This document shows, in pieces, positions 1-4,309 of a stretch of 10,656 nt of DNA. Within the stretch, counting starts at the first letter, position 1, and each line of letters begins with the position of its first letter. Location: contig JAJRSY010000014.1 of NCBI GenBank assembly GCA_024278565.1, positions 1-10,656 of the forward strand. The letters are read 5' to 3'. Under the pieces are notes generated by a model. It was not told the origin of the DNA, did no database searches, and worked only from the letters and a program-made list of their open reading frames with translations. This stretch comes from Bacteroidota bacterium. Lineage in GTDB: Bacteria; Bacteroidota; Bacteroidia; Flavobacteriales; Flavobacteriaceae. The position numbers and the translations under genes are program-made.

Positions 1-66
1 GTCCCCGTTGATCTCGCCGCCAAAGTCTAAAAAAAATCAAAAAAAGAAAAAATACGCATCAAAAAA

Positions 67-138
67 GTTGTACACTATATCCCGGAATCCGTTGTACAGT
101 ATGTTCCGGATTCTATTGTACACTATATCCCGAAATAT
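67..138. repeat. 24-bp tandem repeat, three units
   Basis: Three head-to-tail 24-bp units lie at 67-90, 91-114 and 115-138. Each starts (G/A)TTGTACA(C/G)TAT and has a CCGGA or CCGAA core near its end. Units 1 and 3 are the most alike and unit 2 has diverged. Because 24 is a multiple of three, the array can be read as an eight-residue repeat in any frame. In frame 1 all changes between units 1 and 2 are conservative or silent (H/Q, I/V, E/D, S/S), while in the frame of the downstream gene they are not. There are no spacers, so this is not a CRISPR array. It could be a coding repeat, a set of protein-binding sites, or an element end. I cannot decide between these. Confidence 0.85.
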
Positions 139-319
139 TCACGCAGCCAATGAATTTGAAAATGATGCTTATATATTAAGTATTGAGGCTGGTAGCCAAT
201 ACAACAAAAAGCAAATTTTTGCATTACAAAACCCTGTTGTTATTGGTGATGTGATTTCTTATATGTTGGGCAAGATTGAAGCTAAATCAGAGGAACTAAA
301 AAAACAGATTGAAGCCTAA
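101..319 (+). CDS. small hypothetical protein (start uncertain)
   Basis: I do not recognise this protein. From the ATG at 101 it is 72 residues. The frame stays open upstream to the window edge, with a possible TTG start at 8, so the true start could lie further left. The first residues are encoded by the 24-bp tandem repeat and look unlike the rest. From about position 148 onward the translation looks like an ordinary small acidic-then-basic protein, with the stretches AYILSIEAGSQ and NPVVIGDVISYMLGKIEA and a charged helical C-terminus rich in Lys and Glu. There is no signal peptide or membrane segment. A good hairpin terminator lies directly downstream, which supports a transcribed gene ending here. 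The repeat may have replaced the original 5' end, in which case this would be a damaged gene. Confidence 0.45.
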   Translation: MFRILLYTISRNIHAANEFENDAYILSIEAGSQYNKKQIFALQNPVVIGDVISYMLGKIEAKSEELKKQIEA

Positions 320-325
320 AAGAAA

Positions 326-347
326 AGAGGGGAACCCTTTCCCCTCT
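326..347 (+). terminator. intrinsic terminator after the first gene
   Basis: The 9-bp perfect arms AGAGGGGAA and TTCCCCTCT enclose a 4-nt loop and are followed by a short T-containing stretch (CCTTTAT). The hairpin starts 7 nt after the stop codon of the small gene ending at 319. Confidence 0.8.
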
Positions 348-394
348 CCTTTATAATCTAAAATGTTTTACAAACAATTTTAAATCATAACAAC

Positions 395-820
395 ATGAAC
401 AAAGATACTAAAAGAACCAGGAAAGAGCAATATAAAATGAAACGTCTAGCCTTGATCCAATTATCCCAGGGAATCAGGATAATGGTAAAAGAGGGAATGT
501 ACAATACTGTAAACGAAGGGTTGGCAGAAACGTACATGGAAGCAAACCCCGAAATTGAAGAATTTAACACGTTTAACCAGTGGAAAGAACTGGGGTATAC
601 CATTAAAAAAGGAAGCAAAGCCTTTTTGTTTTGGGGACAGCCCCGGAAAATTAGCCAGATACCAGAGGGAAGCAATGAACCGGAAGAGTATAAATACTGG
701 CCATTGTGTTACCTTTTTGCAAATACGCAGGTATATAAGCATGAGGAAACAACCGAGCCACAGCCAGAAACAAAAAAGCACCTGCAGGAAGTGGCAGGCC
801 TTGAGGAAGCATTGGTTTAA
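395..820 (+). CDS. ArdC N-terminal-domain-like protein
   Basis: This 141-residue protein carries the hallmark of the ArdC-N (DUF1738) ssDNA-binding domain at about residues 57-115. A 'TFNQWKELGYTIKKGSKAF' segment is followed by FWGQP, and then by a hydrophobic strand ending in YLFANTQVY. In this family the matching positions read as T-x-x-Q/E-W-K-x-x-G-x-x-V/I-K-K-G and F-N/S-x-x-Q-V. ArdC proteins come from plasmids and integrative elements, where the N-domain binds single-stranded DNA during entry. Full-length ArdC also has a C-terminal metallopeptidase-like domain, which is absent here. The N-terminal 30 residues are Lys/Arg-rich and the C-terminus is Glu-rich. The ATG at 395 is chosen because it follows an A-rich leader and no earlier in-frame start is needed. 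A later in-frame ATG lies at 437. Bacteroidota elements often carry such short ArdC-N proteins, but the role of this one is inferred. Confidence 0.7.
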   Translation: MNKDTKRTRKEQYKMKRLALIQLSQGIRIMVKEGMYNTVNEGLAETYMEANPEIEEFNTFNQWKELGYTIKKGSKAFLFWGQPRKISQIPEGSNEPEEYKYWPLCYLFANTQVYKHEETTEPQPETKKHLQEVAGLEEALV

Positions 821-838
821 CGATATTCGTGTTAACAC

Positions 839-1158
839 TTGAAAGGCTTAGTTTTCTTTACCATTTACTTTGAGAATGTGCCTTAAATCTGAAAGCTAAA
901 GGAGTTTGGAAGTTGTACTGAACAACTCCGCACAGGAGGGCTTTTGCCTATCCTGCCGCGCCGGAAAAGGTGTTCCGTGCATTTGCGTAATACGCTAATT
1001 TTATTGCATAAAACACCAATTTGTTAGCAAATTGTAGCACTCTACCGGGTTTCATTCAATGATTTTTGACAACTATCCCCGCCTGCAACCCTAACAGATG
1101 ACAGTTTTACAAAAAAAAATTATTAAGTTTGAGTTATAAAATCTTAAATCCAAACATT
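839..1158. other. gene-free, hairpin-rich interval
   Basis: No convincing ORF lies on either strand. From 901 to 1033 the + strand can form five consecutive hairpins: GTTGT/ACAAC (912-926), CAGGA/TCCTG with an inner GGC-TTTT-GCC (933-955), CGGAA/TTCCG (962-977), GCGT/ACGC (985-995) and AATTTG/CAAATT (1018-1033). GGAGTT at 901-906 can instead pair with AACTCC at 924-929, which competes with the first hairpin. The interval looks more GC-rich than its flanks. It could be a structured RNA, a leader of the downstream gene, or a recombination site. None of these is proven. Confidence 0.45.
1124..1131 (+). promoter_or_regulatory. possible -7 box for the YbjQ-domain gene
   Basis: TAAGTTTG matches the Bacteroidota TAnnTTTG -7 consensus exactly and lies 27 nt before the preferred ATG at 1159. 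No clear TTG sits at the expected -33 position, so only half of the promoter is supported. The match also argues against using the in-frame TTG at 1129 as the start codon, because it overlaps this box. Confidence 0.4.
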
Positions 1159-1806
1159 ATGAAAAAGTTTGAAAGTTGCCCCAATTGCGGAAAAGCAATC
1201 AAGGCTGGTACATTTAAATCTAATAATTTATTAGATGAAAAATACATGGATTTCATTAAGGCTGTATTGCCTGAAGCGAGAGAAGATTATTGTGATAGTT
1301 GTTCAAAAGAACCAATGAAGCAGGCTAAAATAAATTACTGGTCAAAAATCACAGAATTAAATAAATATATCGAAAATAATATAAATGTTATGCCGATTTT
1401 AACAACCCATATCCCTTTTAATTGGGAATATTCCTCTTTAGGGATTGTTACTGGGCAATCGGTGACGGGTACTGGATTGATTTCTGAATTCACCTCTGAC
1501 CTTACAGATTTTTTTGGAAAGCAATCTGGGTCGTTTAATCGCAAATTAGCACAAGGGGAAAATCTTTGTTTTACCCAGCTAAGGGCAAAAACTTTAAAAT
1601 TTGGAGGAAATGCTATTATAGCAACTGACATTGATTATGGTGAAGCTGGTGCGGCTAAGGGTATGTTAATGGTATGTGCAGCTGGCACCGCAGTAAATGT
1701 TGAAAATATTGAAGTCTTAGGGGATAAGCAGGAAACTTTGAAAACCCTGGTAGAAAAAAGCCTTGAAATTGAACACTTATATGAATTTTCTGAATTAGCT
1801 AAATAA
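1159..1806 (+). CDS. zinc-ribbon protein with YbjQ/UPF0145 domain
   Basis: This 215-residue protein has two parts. Residues 7-48 hold two CxxC knuckles (C7/C10 in CPNC and C45/C48 in CDSC), which form a probable four-cysteine zinc ribbon. Residues of about 92-182 match the YbjQ (UPF0145, heavy-metal-binding-domain) family. The visible features are LGIVTGQSVTG, a central charged helix, 'LRAKTLKFGGNAIIATDIDY' and the glycine/alanine-rich end KGMLMVCAAGTAVNV. The YbjQ fold is a small pentameric beta-rich domain of unknown biochemical role. Free-standing YbjQ proteins are about 105 residues, so the N-terminal 90 residues are an addition. There is no signal peptide, so it is probably cytoplasmic. 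ATG 1159 is preferred over an in-frame TTG at 1129 that sits inside a promoter-like box. The gene converges with the minus-strand gene at 1919-2104. YbjQ proteins are usually chromosomal, so this one may be element cargo. Confidence 0.8.
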   Translation: MKKFESCPNCGKAIKAGTFKSNNLLDEKYMDFIKAVLPEAREDYCDSCSKEPMKQAKINYWSKITELNKYIENNINVMPILTTHIPFNWEYSSLGIVTGQSVTGTGLISEFTSDLTDFFGKQSGSFNRKLAQGENLCFTQLRAKTLKFGGNAIIATDIDYGEAGAAKGMLMVCAAGTAVNVENIEVLGDKQETLKTLVEKSLEIEHLYEFSELAK

Positions 1807-1853
1807 TTACTTAGTTTTAAGCAAATTGAACTGTGTCAATTAATGAGTGCTTA

Positions 1854-1875
1854 AAAAAGGATAATTCTCCTTTTT
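1854..1875. terminator. AT-rich bidirectional terminator-like hairpin
   Basis: AAAAAGGA (1854-1861) and TCCTTTTT (1868-1875) form an 8-bp perfect stem with a 6-nt loop. The A-run on one side and the T-run on the other allow termination on both strands. It lies between the convergent genes ending at 1806 (+) and 1919 (-). An alternative small hairpin, CTCC/GGAG, overlaps at 1867-1880. Confidence 0.6.
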
Positions 1876-1918
1876 AGGAGTAAAAACTAGAGAATATTTA
1901 GTTTATGGAAAATTAAAA

Positions 1919-2104
1919 TCAACTGCCTTTTAAGGTTTCAGCTTGTTTTTCAAGCTTCTCTATATAATCTTTTAATGCCACTTCAAAGCATTCCAGCTTT
2001 TTGGGTTTTATTCCGGTTACCTCTTTAAATTTCTCCAATGCTTGGTCAAACCTGGCAATTATATCTTCATCTACTTTAAAACTAACTTGGTGTTTTTCTC
2101 CCAT
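1919..2104 (-). CDS. RHH-like small DNA-binding protein (cassette 1)
   Basis: This 61-residue protein starts MGEKHQVSFKVDEDIIARFD and ends in LKGS. A short alternating N-terminal strand (QVSFKV) followed by two predicted helices is the layout of ribbon-helix-helix (CopG/Arc/MetJ-type) repressors, which act as dimers with the paired strands in the DNA major groove. It is about 57% identical over its full length (35 of 61 residues) to the product of 3420-3605, and the two have the same length and termini. It is divergent from the Bro-N gene at 2242. Its own promoter (2122-2152) gives a leader of only about 10 nt. I infer that it represses one or both divergent promoters. The family call rests on length, strand-helix-helix pattern and context, not on a scored match. 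An antitoxin-like role is an alternative. Confidence 0.7.
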   Translation of the reverse strand: MGEKHQVSFKVDEDIIARFDQALEKFKEVTGIKPKKLECFEVALKDYIEKLEKQAETLKGS

Positions 2105-2121
2105 ATTGTAAATATTTTAAA

Positions 2122-2152
2122 CAAAATTAAACAATTCCAATTGAAACACAAA
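2122..2152 (-). promoter_or_regulatory. promoter of cassette 1 RHH gene
   Basis: On the minus strand TTTG (2152-2149) is separated by 19 nt from TAATTTTG (2129-2122), an exact TAnnTTTG -7 box. The inverted repeat CAATT-CC-AATTG (2132-2143) lies in the spacer between the two boxes, where a bound repressor would block RNA polymerase. This suggests autoregulation. Confidence 0.65.
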
Positions 2153-2180
2153 TAAAACTATTAGCTTTTATTATATTTTA

Positions 2181-2213
2181 TTTGGAAGTTATTGGAGTTT
2201 TATTGTATATTTG
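2181..2213 (+). promoter_or_regulatory. promoter and possible operator of cassette 1 Bro-N gene
   Basis: TTTG (2181-2184) and TATATTTG (2206-2213) are spaced by 21 nt and lie 28 nt before the ATG at 2242. The spacer holds two consecutive 10-bp units, TTGGAAGTTA and TTGGAGTTTT (2182-2201), in direct orientation. The sequence TTCCAA at 2135-2140 is the inverted form of the same TTGGAA and lies within the opposing promoter. These repeats are candidates for binding sites of the divergent RHH protein. Confidence 0.6.
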
Positions 2214-2241
2214 TATCAATTATTCATTTAAACTCATATTT

Positions 2242-2802
2242 ATGGAAAAAATGTTTTTGTATAAAGAATCGAATATTAGGACCTCAACTGATGGGAGTGG
2301 TGAGTTTTGGTTCGCAGGGATTGATGTATGTAATATCCTTGAGTATAAAAATGCCCCGGACATTATTACCAAATTGTTGGATGAAGATGAACGGAAGCTG
2401 GACTATCTCACAGATAGGTCAGGTCAAAGGAGGAAGGGCTGGACTATAAACGAATCTGGTTTATACGCTTTGATTCTAAGTAGTTCAAAGTCAGAAGCGA
2501 AGGTCTTTAGGAGATGGGTTACGCACGAAGTTCTTCCATCTCTCAGAAAAGCTGGAATATATAGCACAGATGGGCTCACCCGTAAAAACGCTCTAATTCA
2601 GGAACTTATAATAAAAATCGAAAACAAAAAAAATGCTGTAATTAACAGTAAATCAACAACAAAGAAGCTGGACAAAGAGCATGCGTTATTGCATGTAGAA
2701 TTAATACAATTATTAAAAACAGATCCTTCGCAAATGAACATGTATTCTTCTGAAGTATGGGATAGTGTAAAACAAGAAATAACAGATTCAAATAATGAAT
2801 AA
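2242..2802 (+). CDS. Bro-N domain antirepressor-like protein (cassette 1)
   Basis: This 186-residue protein has an N-terminal Bro-N domain at about residues 5-105. The visible family features are WFAGIDVCNILEYKNAPDII, LDEDERKL, the 'INESGLYALILSSSKSEAK' segment with VFRRWVTHEVLPSLRKAGIY, and a charged helical C-terminal region. Bro-N domains bind DNA and occur in phage antirepressors and baculovirus BRO proteins. The ATG at 2242 is chosen over an upstream in-frame ATT/TTG region because it aligns with the start of the paralogue at 3745 and lies downstream of the promoter. The two paralogues have the same length and are about 63% identical without gaps. The stop codon is followed directly by a relic of a P22_AR_N gene, so the ancestral operon probably had a second gene like cassette 3. 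I infer that the protein antagonises or replaces a repressor. The actual target is unknown. Confidence 0.88.
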   Translation: MEKMFLYKESNIRTSTDGSGEFWFAGIDVCNILEYKNAPDIITKLLDEDERKLDYLTDRSGQRRKGWTINESGLYALILSSSKSEAKVFRRWVTHEVLPSLRKAGIYSTDGLTRKNALIQELIIKIENKKNAVINSKSTTKKLDKEHALLHVELIQLLKTDPSQMNMYSSEVWDSVKQEITDSNNE

Positions 2803-2845
2803 CCCGCATTCTTAGGTTCAGTTGTGGTCAATATGGCCACAGTTG
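2803..2845 (+). pseudogene. 43-bp relic of a P22_AR_N antirepressor gene
   Basis: This stretch matches 4451-4493, inside the intact antirepressor gene, at 38 of 43 positions without gaps. Read in the same frame it gives PAFLGSVVVNMATVA, compared with PEFLGSTVVNMTTVG in the intact gene. It starts right after the Bro-N stop codon and stops just before a terminator. The rest of the gene is missing. It retains a 12-bp inverted repeat with a 3-nt loop (2819-2845), with three pairs changed to wobble pairs. Confidence 0.8.
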
Positions 2846-2853
2846 CCAAACAA

Positions 2854-2879
2854 AAAACCCGGCTAATCTGCCGGGTTTT
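2854..2879. terminator. perfect palindromic bidirectional terminator
   Basis: The arms AAAACCCGGC (2854-2863) and GCCGGGTTTT (2870-2879) are perfectly complementary around the loop TAATCT. It terminates plus-strand transcription from the Bro-N gene and minus-strand transcription from the gene ending at 2863. It overlaps the last codons of that minus-strand gene. The core is nearly the same as that of the palindrome at 3351-3378. Confidence 0.9.
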
Positions 2880-3048
2880 CTTCTTTCCAGATTTTGGTAA
2901 TTTCCTTCAAGGCTAAATTATAGGCTTGTTTTTTGTTTAAAACAACACCTAAGCTTTTACTTTTCAATTCAACAGCCTCGTTGAATTCTTTCAATAATTC
3001 CTCTGGAACATAGAAAAATACTGATACTTCATCCTTTTGTTTAACCAT
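2863..3048 (-). CDS. RHH-like small protein (cassette 2)
   Basis: This 61-residue protein begins MVKQKDEVSVFFYVPEELLK. A strand-like segment (EVSVFFYV) is followed by two helices (about residues 15-32 and 38-56) separated by VVLNKK, again the ribbon-helix-helix layout. It matches the cassette 1 and 3 proteins in length, orientation and position but is clearly different in sequence, so it is not part of the same recent duplication. The C-terminal residues ENPAD are encoded by one arm of the palindromic terminator, which suggests that the 3' end was fixed or replaced when the terminator arrived. It diverges from the KilA-N gene at 3157. A minus-strand TATATTTG box at 3072-3065 gives it a short leader. 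A repressor role for the KilA-N promoter is inferred from context. Confidence 0.6.
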   Translation of the reverse strand: MVKQKDEVSVFFYVPEELLKEFNEAVELKSKSLGVVLNKKQAYNLALKEITKIWKEENPAD

Positions 3049-3064
3049 AGATATTTATTTTTAA

Positions 3065-3115
3065 CAAATATATAACTATTTATTTGGGATATAGTAATAT
3101 TTTTATATATATTTG
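3065..3115. promoter_or_regulatory. divergent promoters of cassette 2
   Basis: On the plus strand TTTG (3083-3086) and TATATTTG (3108-3115) are spaced by 21 nt and point toward the ATG at 3157. On the minus strand TATATTTG (3072-3065) points toward the start at 3048, but its -33 box is not obvious. ATAT recurs at 3089, 3097 and 3105, every 8 bp, within the plus-strand spacer. The region is so AT-rich that this could be chance. Confidence 0.55.
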
Positions 3116-3156
3116 CAATATACTTTTATATAATTATTAATTAAAATCTTAACACA

Positions 3157-3408
3157 ATGATTGTAAAGAAAGCTTTTGGGGGTTTTGAAATTGAATTCGA
3201 ACCTTTTGTTGCAAACGGTAACGTAATGGTAAATGCCACGGAAATGGCAAAAATTTTTGGTAAAAAAGTCGAAGCATTTTCTCGAAATGAAACTACACAA
3301 GCATTCATTAATGAATGTTTAAAAAGCGAGAATTCTAGCTTTTTAGAAGCAAAAGCCCGGCTAATTAGCCGGGCTTTTATAGAAACTAATTCTAATCAAA
3401 TTATATAG
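3157..3408 (+). CDS. truncated KilA-N domain protein (cassette 2)
   Basis: The 83-residue product starts with a strand-rich segment. It continues with NVMVNATEMAKIFGKKVEAF and 'TTQAFINECLKSENSSFL', which is the first half of a KilA-N DNA-binding domain as found in phage antirepressors. Complete family members continue with a conserved region containing a G-x-W and the A-x-W-x-[DN]P motif. All of that is missing here. After about residue 63 the sequence becomes unrelated, and KARLISRAF is encoded by a perfect palindromic terminator at 3351-3378. The gene therefore looks broken at its 3' end and joined to a terminator. The stop codon at 3406-3408 lies beyond the terminator, so most transcripts may lack it. 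It may be a non-functional remnant, or a short dominant-negative form. It diverges from the RHH-like gene ending at 2863 and converges with the gene at 3420-3605. Confidence 0.7.
   Translation: MIVKKAFGGFEIEFEPFVANGNVMVNATEMAKIFGKKVEAFSRNETTQAFINECLKSENSSFLEAKARLISRAFIETNSNQII
3351..3378. terminator. 28-bp perfect palindrome, bidirectional terminator
   Basis: AAAAGCCCGGC (3351-3361) and GCCGGGCTTTT (3368-3378) flank TAATTA, which is itself a palindrome, so all 28 bp are self-complementary. The CCCGGCTAAT core is shared with the terminator at 2854-2879. It lies inside the 3' end of the KilA-N reading frame. Another weaker stem, AAAAAGC/GCTTTTT, lies just upstream at 3321-3344. Confidence 0.85.
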
Positions 3409-3419
3409 AGCGGCAGTTA

Positions 3420-3605
3420 CTAGCTGCCTTTTAATATTTCGATCTGTTTCCTAAGTTTAATAATGTATTCCTTCATCGCTACTTCTATTGCTTCTTGCCT
3501 AATTGGTTTCATTCCAGTAGTCGTTCTAAATTCATTTAAGACATTATCGAAATCTTTAATAACATCAGAATCTATTTTGAAGCTTATTTGCTGTTTTTCT
3601 CCCAT
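3420..3605 (-). CDS. RHH-like small DNA-binding protein (cassette 3)
   Basis: This 61-residue protein starts MGEKQQISFKIDSDVIKDFD and ends in LKGS. An ATG two codons upstream (at 3611) is also in frame, but the start at 3605 matches the paralogue at 1919-2104 exactly in length and N-terminus. The N-terminal strand QISFKI followed by two helices suggests a ribbon-helix-helix repressor. It diverges from the Bro-N gene at 3745. The intergenic region contains three 10-bp repeats (3678-3707) that cover the Bro-N promoter spacer, as expected for an operator bound by consecutive RHH dimers. RHH repressors such as CopG, MetJ and omega are known to bind short repeats cooperatively. The pairing of this protein with these repeats is my inference. 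Confidence 0.72.
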   Translation of the reverse strand: MGEKQQISFKIDSDVIKDFDNVLNEFRTTTGMKPIRQEAIEVAMKEYIIKLRKQIEILKGS

Positions 3606-3625
3606 GATCATTAAAATTTTTCATG

Positions 3626-3633
3626 CAAATTAA
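3626..3633 (-). promoter_or_regulatory. possible -7 box of cassette 3 RHH gene
   Basis: Read on the minus strand this is TTAATTTG, one base off TAnnTTTG and the same octamer as the -7 box of the opposing Bro-N promoter. It lies about 20 nt before the start at 3605. A -33 box is not clear. Confidence 0.4.
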
Positions 3634-3677
3634 TAAATAATTCTATTAAATAAAAAATAATACATATAAAACATATA

Positions 3678-3707
3678 GAAATATTTGGAAATATAAAGAA
3701 ATATTTA
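3678..3707. repeat. three 10-bp direct repeats, candidate operator
   Basis: The units GAAATATTTG, GAAATATAAA and GAAATATTTA run consecutively at 3678, 3688 and 3698. All start with GAAATAT, and the period is exactly one helical turn, so the units face the same side of the DNA. The array overlaps the -33 box and fills the spacer up to the -7 box of the cassette 3 Bro-N promoter. It is a good candidate binding site for the divergently encoded RHH-like protein. Confidence 0.7.
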
Positions 3708-3715
3708 TTAATTTG
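3684..3715 (+). promoter_or_regulatory. promoter of cassette 3 Bro-N gene
   Basis: TTTG (3684-3687) and TTAATTTG (3708-3715) are spaced by 20 nt, 29 nt before the ATG at 3745. The -7 box is one base off consensus. The context TTTGGAA around the -33 box and TTTGTATCA after the -7 box are shared with the cassette 1 promoter at 2181-2217, so the two promoters are homologous. Confidence 0.6.
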
Positions 3716-3744
3716 TATCAGAAACTAATTTTAAGACAAACATT

Positions 3745-4305
3745 ATGGATAAATTATTTCTGTACAACGAAAGTAATGTTAGAACCAGTAAGGATGAAAA
3801 TGGAATTGATTGGTTTGCAGGTATTGATGTATGTAATATTCTTGGATATGCAAAAGCAGACAAAACCATTACCAGTAAATTAGATGAAGATGAGCGAAAG
3901 CTGGGGTACCTCACAAGTACGTCAGGTCAACGAAGGAAGGGCTGGAAGATAAATGAGTCTGGTTTGTATTCCTTGATCCTAAGTAGCACAAAACCAGAGG
4001 CTAAAGTGTTTAGAAAGTGGATTACAAGTGTGGTTATCCCTTCTCTAAGAAAAGCTGGAGTTTACAGCACTGATTCTCTTAATCGTAAAAACGTTGTGGT
4101 TCAGGAACTTATAAAAATGATAGAGGAAAAAGAAATTGCCACAACTGCCAGTAAAACAACGACTAAGAAGCTGGAAAAGGGGAAGGCACTACTTCAAACA
4201 GAATTAATGCAAGTTTTAAAATCTGATCCCGACCAAATAAGCATGTATTCTGAAGAAGTTATGGAAACTTTGAAAATAGATAATTCAAAACCAGAAGAAA
4301 ATTAA
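3745..4305 (+). CDS. Bro-N domain antirepressor-like protein (cassette 3)
   Basis: This 186-residue paralogue of the product of 2242-2802 has the same length and about 63% identity. The Bro-N domain spans residues of about 5-105, with WFAGIDVCNILGYAKADKTI, LDEDERKLGYLT, SGQRRKGWKINESGLYSLIL and 'EAKVFRKWITSVVIPSLRKA' visible. The region after residue 120 is charged and probably helical. It ends in an acidic tail. The stop codon is 4 nt before the ATG of the P22_AR_N gene, so the two are surely co-transcribed. The promoter and three-unit operator lie directly upstream. Phage antirepressors of this type relieve repression by binding a repressor or its operator DNA. Which repressor is targeted here is unknown, but the divergent RHH-like protein is the nearest candidate. 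Confidence 0.9.
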   Translation: MDKLFLYNESNVRTSKDENGIDWFAGIDVCNILGYAKADKTITSKLDEDERKLGYLTSTSGQRRKGWKINESGLYSLILSSTKPEAKVFRKWITSVVIPSLRKAGVYSTDSLNRKNVVVQELIKMIEEKEIATTASKTTTKKLEKGKALLQTELMQVLKSDPDQISMYSEEVMETLKIDNSKPEEN

Positions 4306-4309
4306 TATT

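Noticed and set aside
1..30. Frame 1 reads VPVDLAAKV followed by a TAA, possibly the end of an upstream gene
   Set aside because: Nine codons are too few to support a gene, and frame 2 is also open here. Upstream sequence would be needed.
67..138. Possible CRISPR array
   Set aside because: The 24-bp units are directly adjacent with no unique spacers, and no cas gene is visible.
461..838. A 125-codon minus-strand frame with hydrophobic stretches
   Set aside because: It is antisense to the ArdC-N-like gene, whose domain is recognisable. The hydrophobic look comes from reading Lys/Glu-rich codons backwards.
829..838. 10-bp palindrome GTGTTAACAC after the ArdC-N-like gene
   Set aside because: It is too short to call an operator or terminator, and no loop or T-run is present.
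2182..2241. Upstream extension of the cassette 1 Bro-N gene from an in-frame non-ATG/TTG start
   Set aside because: It runs through the promoter boxes, and the paralogue at 3745 aligns from the ATG at 2242.
3103..3300. A 65-codon minus-strand frame opposite the KilA-N gene
   Set aside because: It is antisense to the recognisable KilA-N codons and covers the plus-strand -7 box.
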